From: Bacteroidota bacterium
GTDB taxonomy: Bacteria; Bacteroidota; Bacteroidia; Chitinophagales; Chitinophagaceae
DNA length: 64,000 bases
Direction: 5' to 3'
Assembly (NCBI GenBank): GCA_018266775.1
Contig: JAFDZS010000010.1
Span: 183,983 to 247,982 of the forward strand
Both the position numbers and the translations under genes were made by a program. This document shows positions 63,057 through 64,000 of the stretch, one piece after another (within the stretch, counting starts at the first letter, position 1; each line of letters starts with the position of its first letter). The notes under the pieces were generated by a model. The model was given only the letters and a program-made list of their open reading frames with translations, had not been told where the DNA came from and made no database searches.

Positions 63057-64000
63057 TTTTAAAATTTGCATTTGCGAAGATAACAAAGCGAGATTAGGAT
63101 TAATTAACGCAATGATAAAGTCTTTACAGAAAAAATTTGTTTACTTGGAAGACCCAACGATTGTATCATTCAAAGACATATTAGAAGACAATAAGCTGCC
63201 TGATCTTAATCCGGATGTACTCATCCTTGATCTATTCGATGAGGCAACAGGGAAATGGCTTGGAATTGAATGTTTAGAATTAATCCAAACCTCAAATTTT
63301 AATATCCCTACTATAATTTTTTCAGGTGATAAAGAGGGGGCTGAAAAAAATCACAACTTTATTGGTGAATATGATTTTGTAATTGCTGATATAGATAAAA
63401 ACAAAAGCAAAATAAACGGATTATCTGAGGTAATAGAAATTGAATTATTAAAAAGACTACCTAAACAATATAAATTGCAAAACGAAAATGACTTAATACT
63501 TAAATTTCAGATTTCGACAATTGGAGAAAACAGCCTCAATCAAATATTCAAAGAAATCGGCGAAAAGCTAAATATTAAGGAAGAAATCCGTATTGAAAGA
63601 ATGGTTTCAGGATATAGTGGCGCATTTTTATTTAAATTTTCACATAACAATACAGCATATATTCTTAAGGCTTCAAGCGAAGTTGATAGGTTAAAAGAAG
63701 AGTATGAAAATGCAAAAAAATATTACCCGAAATTTCCAACCAAATTTTTTAATTATATAAATCCTGAAATTTTTTCTACTACGGATGGCAAAACGATGGC
63801 CATTCTGATAAAACTTATAGAACATAGCAAAACGTTATTTGATTTCATATTAAATGAATCCGATTTCCAAAATGTAGAGACAATTTTAAACGAGATATTT
63901 TTAAACGACTATGGATTAAAAAAACATTATTTAGAAAATAGAAGCACCGCTAAAGAATGGATATCTATTTTTGAAAAATTCTCAGACACTAAATTCTCAA
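63049..64000 (+). CDS. Receiver-like domain fused to a kinase-like domain (3' truncated by the window)
   Basis: Starts at ATG 63049, overlapping the upstream stop by 8 nt (ATGAGTAG), so translation is probably coupled. 317 codons are visible and the frame is open at the end. Residues about 4-130 look like a CheY-type receiver: ICICEDN with Glu10/Asp11, DVLILDL with candidate phospho-acceptor Asp61, and IPTIIFSGD with Ser92 at the switch position; the conserved Lys of the last strand is not evident, so it may be degenerate. From about 180 a kinase-like N-lobe begins: SGYSGAFLFKF (187-197, Gly-rich), YILKAS with Lys207, and a Glu-containing helix RLKEEYENA (Glu217). Protein kinase or aminoglycoside-phosphotransferase-like fold is likely; the catalytic loop lies beyond the visible part or is absent. 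Confidence 0.65.
   Translation, partial: MSSFKICICEDNKARLGLINAMIKSLQKKFVYLEDPTIVSFKDILEDNKLPDLNPDVLILDLFDEATGKWLGIECLELIQTSNFNIPTIIFSGDKEGAEKNHNFIGEYDFVIADIDKNKSKINGLSEVIEIELLKRLPKQYKLQNENDLILKFQISTIGENSLNQIFKEIGEKLNIKEEIRIERMVSGYSGAFLFKFSHNNTAYILKASSEVDRLKEEYENAKKYYPKFPTKFFNYINPEIFSTTDGKTMAILIKLIEHSKTLFDFILNESDFQNVETILNEIFLNDYGLKKHYLENRSTAKEWISIFEKFSDTKFS

Noticed and set aside
1..64000. CRISPR array, tRNA or rRNA genes
   Set aside because: I looked for regularly spaced repeats, cloverleaf ends with CCA and conserved rRNA words and saw none; a covariance-model search would be decisive.

Overview
The window looks like a chromosomal segment of a Bacteroidota bacterium, most likely Chitinophagaceae-like. 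Evidence: three SusC/SusD outer-membrane pairs, many Bacteroidota-style lipoprotein signals (a short helix then Cys, often followed by Lys-Lys), weak Shine-Dalgarno sequences, a few TAnnTTTG-like promoter motifs, and typical families (FAS1 lipoproteins, DUF1501/DUF1800 pair, YitT, DUF5995). Placement is by family content only. I found no rRNA, tRNA or CRISPR array.

Region 1 (1-25976, all +) is a polysaccharide utilisation locus. It opens with the tail of one SusC, then SusD, two FAS1 (fasciclin) lipoproteins and a second SusC/SusD pair, closed by a strong terminator. A third SusC/SusD pair follows, after an intergenic region with a LacI-type operator candidate and a 24-bp perfect palindrome. 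Behind it come exported enzymes: GH51, GH105, a CE12-like acetylesterase, GH39, GH43 and a second GH51. Together they fit trimming of arabinose/xylose-decorated, acetylated pectin or xylan oligosaccharides. No endo-acting enzyme, hybrid two-component regulator or ECF sigma factor is in view, so the locus probably continues upstream or depends on other loci.

Region 2 (26054-57772) is mixed housekeeping and accessory content. It holds a DUF1800-DUF1501 pair (-); a two-gene + operon of a probable class I isoprenoid synthase and a DUF5995 protein; an AT-richer patch with a Cys-rich exported peptide, DUF1573 and CarboxypepD_reg proteins and an XRE regulator; a long mostly - run of small enzymes and envelope proteins (NAGPA-like, two DHFR/RibD-like, AraC, threonine aldolase, S41 protease, YitT, RDD, serine hydrolase, YgiD-like dioxygenase); then rpiB, a haem c lipoprotein, an acyl-CoA carboxylase beta subunit and a DinB-like protein. 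It ends with a trehalose cassette: LacI regulator, MFS transporter and cytoplasmic GH37 trehalase, closed by a bidirectional terminator.

Region 3 (57808-64000, +) changes character. Just after the trehalase terminator there is a frameshifted, truncated N-terminal remnant of a tyrosine recombinase, short direct repeats and a long AT-rich hairpin. Then comes a strikingly AT-rich two-gene unit. The first gene encodes a 1577-aa protein with a STAS-like N-terminus, a GHKL ATPase domain with recognisable N, G1 and G2 boxes, two degenerate phosphoribosyltransferase-like units, a CPxC motif and possibly a second degenerate GHKL module. The second gene overlaps it by 8 nt (ATGAGTAG) and runs off the window; it encodes a receiver-like domain followed by what looks like the start of a protein-kinase/aminoglycoside-phosphotransferase-like fold. 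This is the best candidate for an undescribed system. An integrase-associated signalling or defence module is my inference; the domains are read from motifs only.
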